From the NCBI RefSeq assembly GCF_900176255.2, contig NZ_FXEG02000002.1:1612001-1676000 (forward strand): a stretch of DNA of 64,000 nucleotides. Reading direction: 5' to 3'. The position numbers and the translations under genes were made by a program. The DNA comes from Mycobacterium ahvazicum. GTDB lineage: Bacteria; Actinomycetota; Actinomycetes; Mycobacteriales; Mycobacteriaceae. Shown here one piece after another: positions 62,844 to 64,000 of this stretch. The notes beneath the pieces were generated by a model, which was not told the DNA's origin, made no database searches, and was given only the letters and a program-made list of their open reading frames with translations. Numbering within the stretch: the first letter of the stretch is position 1; each line of letters starts with the position of its first letter.

Positions 62844-64000
62844 TTACTCGCTGTGCATCAGGCAACGAACGGACGAACGGGTGCCGAACGGTCGAAGCAG
62901 CGCACTGGCGGGCCGGGGGCGCACCGTCATCGGCCACCAGAACCACCGCCCCAGCAGGGCCGCGATCGACGGCGTCATCAACGCGCGAACCAATAGCGTG
63001 TCGAAGAGCAGACCGACCCCGATGGTGGTCCCGATCTGGCCGATGGCGCGCAGATCGCTGACGACCATGGACGCCATGGTGAAGGCGAACACCAGCCCGG
63101 CATTCGTCACGACCTTTCCGGTGCCGCCCATCGCCCGGATGATGCCGGTCTTCAGCCCGGCATGGATCTCTTCTCTGAACCGCGAGACCAGCAGCAGGTT
63201 GTAGTCGGATCCCACGGCCAGCAGCACGATCACCGACATCACGAGCACCAGCCAATACAGCGGGAAGCCCATCAGGTATTGCCAGAACAGCACGGACAGC
63301 CCGAACGATGCGCCCAGCGAAAGCGCGACCGTACCCACGATGACCGCCGCCGCGACAAAGGCCCGGGTGAGAACCAACATGATGACGAAAATGAGACACA
63401 GTGACGAGGTACCGGCGATCAGCAGATCCCATTTGGCGCCCTCCGATGTGTCTTTCAGAATGGCGGCGGTCCCCGCCAGGAAAATCCCGGCATTCGCATT
63501 GGGAGTCGTCTTCAGCGCTTCCTCGGCCGCAATCCGAATCGGCTCGATACTCGCGATTCCCGCGGCCGTCGACGGATCTTGGCGGTGCTCGATGATGAAA
63601 CGAGCCGCGTGTCCGTCCGGCGACAGGAAGCCCTTCATCGCCCGCCGAAAGTCGGTGTTGTCGAACACCGCGGGCGGCAGGTAGAAAGTGTCGTCGTTGC
63701 GGGCGGCGTCGAAAGCTTGTCCCATGGCCGCCGGGTTCTCACCCAGCTGGTCGATCTGTCCGATGATGCCCGTCATGGTGCTGTGCATGGTCAGCATCAT
63801 GGTCCGCAGCGACTGCATGGTCGAGATCATCACCGGCAGTTCAGCATTCAGCCGCGGCATCAGTTCATCGACGCGGTCGAGATCGGTCGCCAGTTCGGCC
63901 AGTTTGTCACTGATCTGGTTTACGCCGTCGAATGAGTCGAACAGCGATCTGATCGCCCAGCAGATCGGAATGTCGAAACAGTGCTTCTCCCAGTAGAAGT
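62844..64000 (-). CDS. MmpL family transporter, C-terminal part (partial)
   Basis: This open frame continues to the window end without a start, so the N-terminal half is beyond 64000. The visible part begins [20 protein letters not shown], the usual MmpL periplasmic segment. It then has helices around [21 protein letters not shown], the [15 protein letters not shown] proton-relay motif (Asp-Tyr pair) and the C-terminal [15 protein letters not shown]. It belongs to the RND superfamily, which exports lipids or siderophores. The pattern is nearest to the MmpL4/5-type group. Its partner MmpS is not in the window. Confidence 0.9.
   Translation of the reverse strand, partial: FYWEKHCFDIPICWAIRSLFDSFDGVNQISDKLAELATDLDRVDELMPRLNAELPVMISTMQSLRTMMLTMHSTMTGIIGQIDQLGENPAAMGQAFDAARNDDTFYLPPAVFDNTDFRRAMKGFLSPDGHAARFIIEHRQDPSTAAGIASIEPIRIAAEEALKTTPNANAGIFLAGTAAILKDTSEGAKWDLLIAGTSSLCLIFVIMLVLTRAFVAAAVIVGTVALSLGASFGLSVLFWQYLMGFPLYWLVLVMSVIVLLAVGSDYNLLLVSRFREEIHAGLKTGIIRAMGGTGKVVTNAGLVFAFTMASMVVSDLRAIGQIGTTIGVGLLFDTLLVRALMTPSIAALLGRWFWWPMTVRPRPASALLRPFGTRSSVRCLMHSE

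Overview
The window is high-GC actinobacterial DNA and almost certainly comes from a nontuberculous, slow-growing Mycobacterium. Three things support this. It has PE/PPE genes with a type VII secretion signal, and an MmpL-type transporter. It carries the phosphatidylinositol mannoside (PIM) assembly operon thrS–HIT–pgsA–patA–pimA–Nudix, followed by pdxS–tesB–pdxT–yebC, a speE/DUF operon, ruvCAB and a carboxylic acid reductase, in the gene order I know from M. tuberculosis Rv2614c back to Rv2590. It also has DosR-type (dormancy) genes, including a close Rv2629 homologue. Start codons are mixed ATG/GTG, and many neighbours overlap as ATGA, GTGA, TGATG or TAGTG.

Layout. 1–14.3 kb: accessory metabolism (MBL hydrolase, RidA, two acyl-CoA synthetases, SDR, catalase-like protein, TauE/SafE permease, YbdK-like ligase with a STAS protein, DedA, SGNH hydrolase, DUF318-type permease) with LysR, TetR and IclR regulators. 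14.3–15.3 kb: a polysaccharide deacetylase gene that is broken. Its signal-peptide end and catalytic end are separated by a near-perfect 68-bp inverted repeat, a roughly 125-bp gammaproteobacterial-type 16S rRNA fragment, and a stretch resembling Illumina Nextera adapters. I read this as an assembly or library chimera, not biology. 15.4–19.0 kb: a five-gene, fully overlapping aromatic ring-hydroxylating dioxygenase operon. 19.3–20.8 kb: a Rieske–DUF2231 protein and a hemerythrin. 20.8–23.9 kb: pcaH–pcaG–pcaB of the protocatechuate branch, meeting a convergent EthR-like repressor.

24.0–31 kb is a dormancy-like island: DUF1876 protein, dienelactone-hydrolase-like protein, Rv2629 homologue, flavodoxin, a small protein, alpha/beta hydrolase, wax-ester/triacylglycerol synthase and SRPBCC protein. 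Four DosR-box-like sequences lie in its divergent promoters. Hypoxia or NO control, with lipid storage as one output, is a reasonable inference. 31–35 kb holds small metabolic genes (cupin, nitronate monooxygenase, DUF1990, aldo/keto reductase, thioesterase).

35.2–41.8 kb is the thrS–PIM operon. A MIRU-like repeat is inserted between the HIT gene and pgsA and encodes a 38-aa peptide that couples the two genes. 41.8–44.1 kb is a PPE–PE pair on the opposite strand. 44.3–47.8 kb is the PLP synthase pair (pdxST) with tesB and yebC. 47.8–51.4 kb is a five-gene operon of a membrane-embedded spermidine-synthase-like protein with DUF350, DUF4247, DUF2617 and DUF4178 proteins, a conserved but functionally obscure system. 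51.5–53.8 kb is ruvCAB. 55.1–58.6 kb is the carboxylic acid reductase behind a strong bidirectional terminator. 58.8–64 kb has an alpha/beta hydrolase, two GT4 glycosyltransferases, a DMT-like membrane protein and the 3' part of an MmpL gene cut by the window end.

I saw no tRNA, intact rRNA, CRISPR array, insertion sequence or integrase. The only intergenic stretch over 300 bases is 46663–47000; it holds a possible small minus-strand gene (46659–46808) and presumably the yebC promoter.
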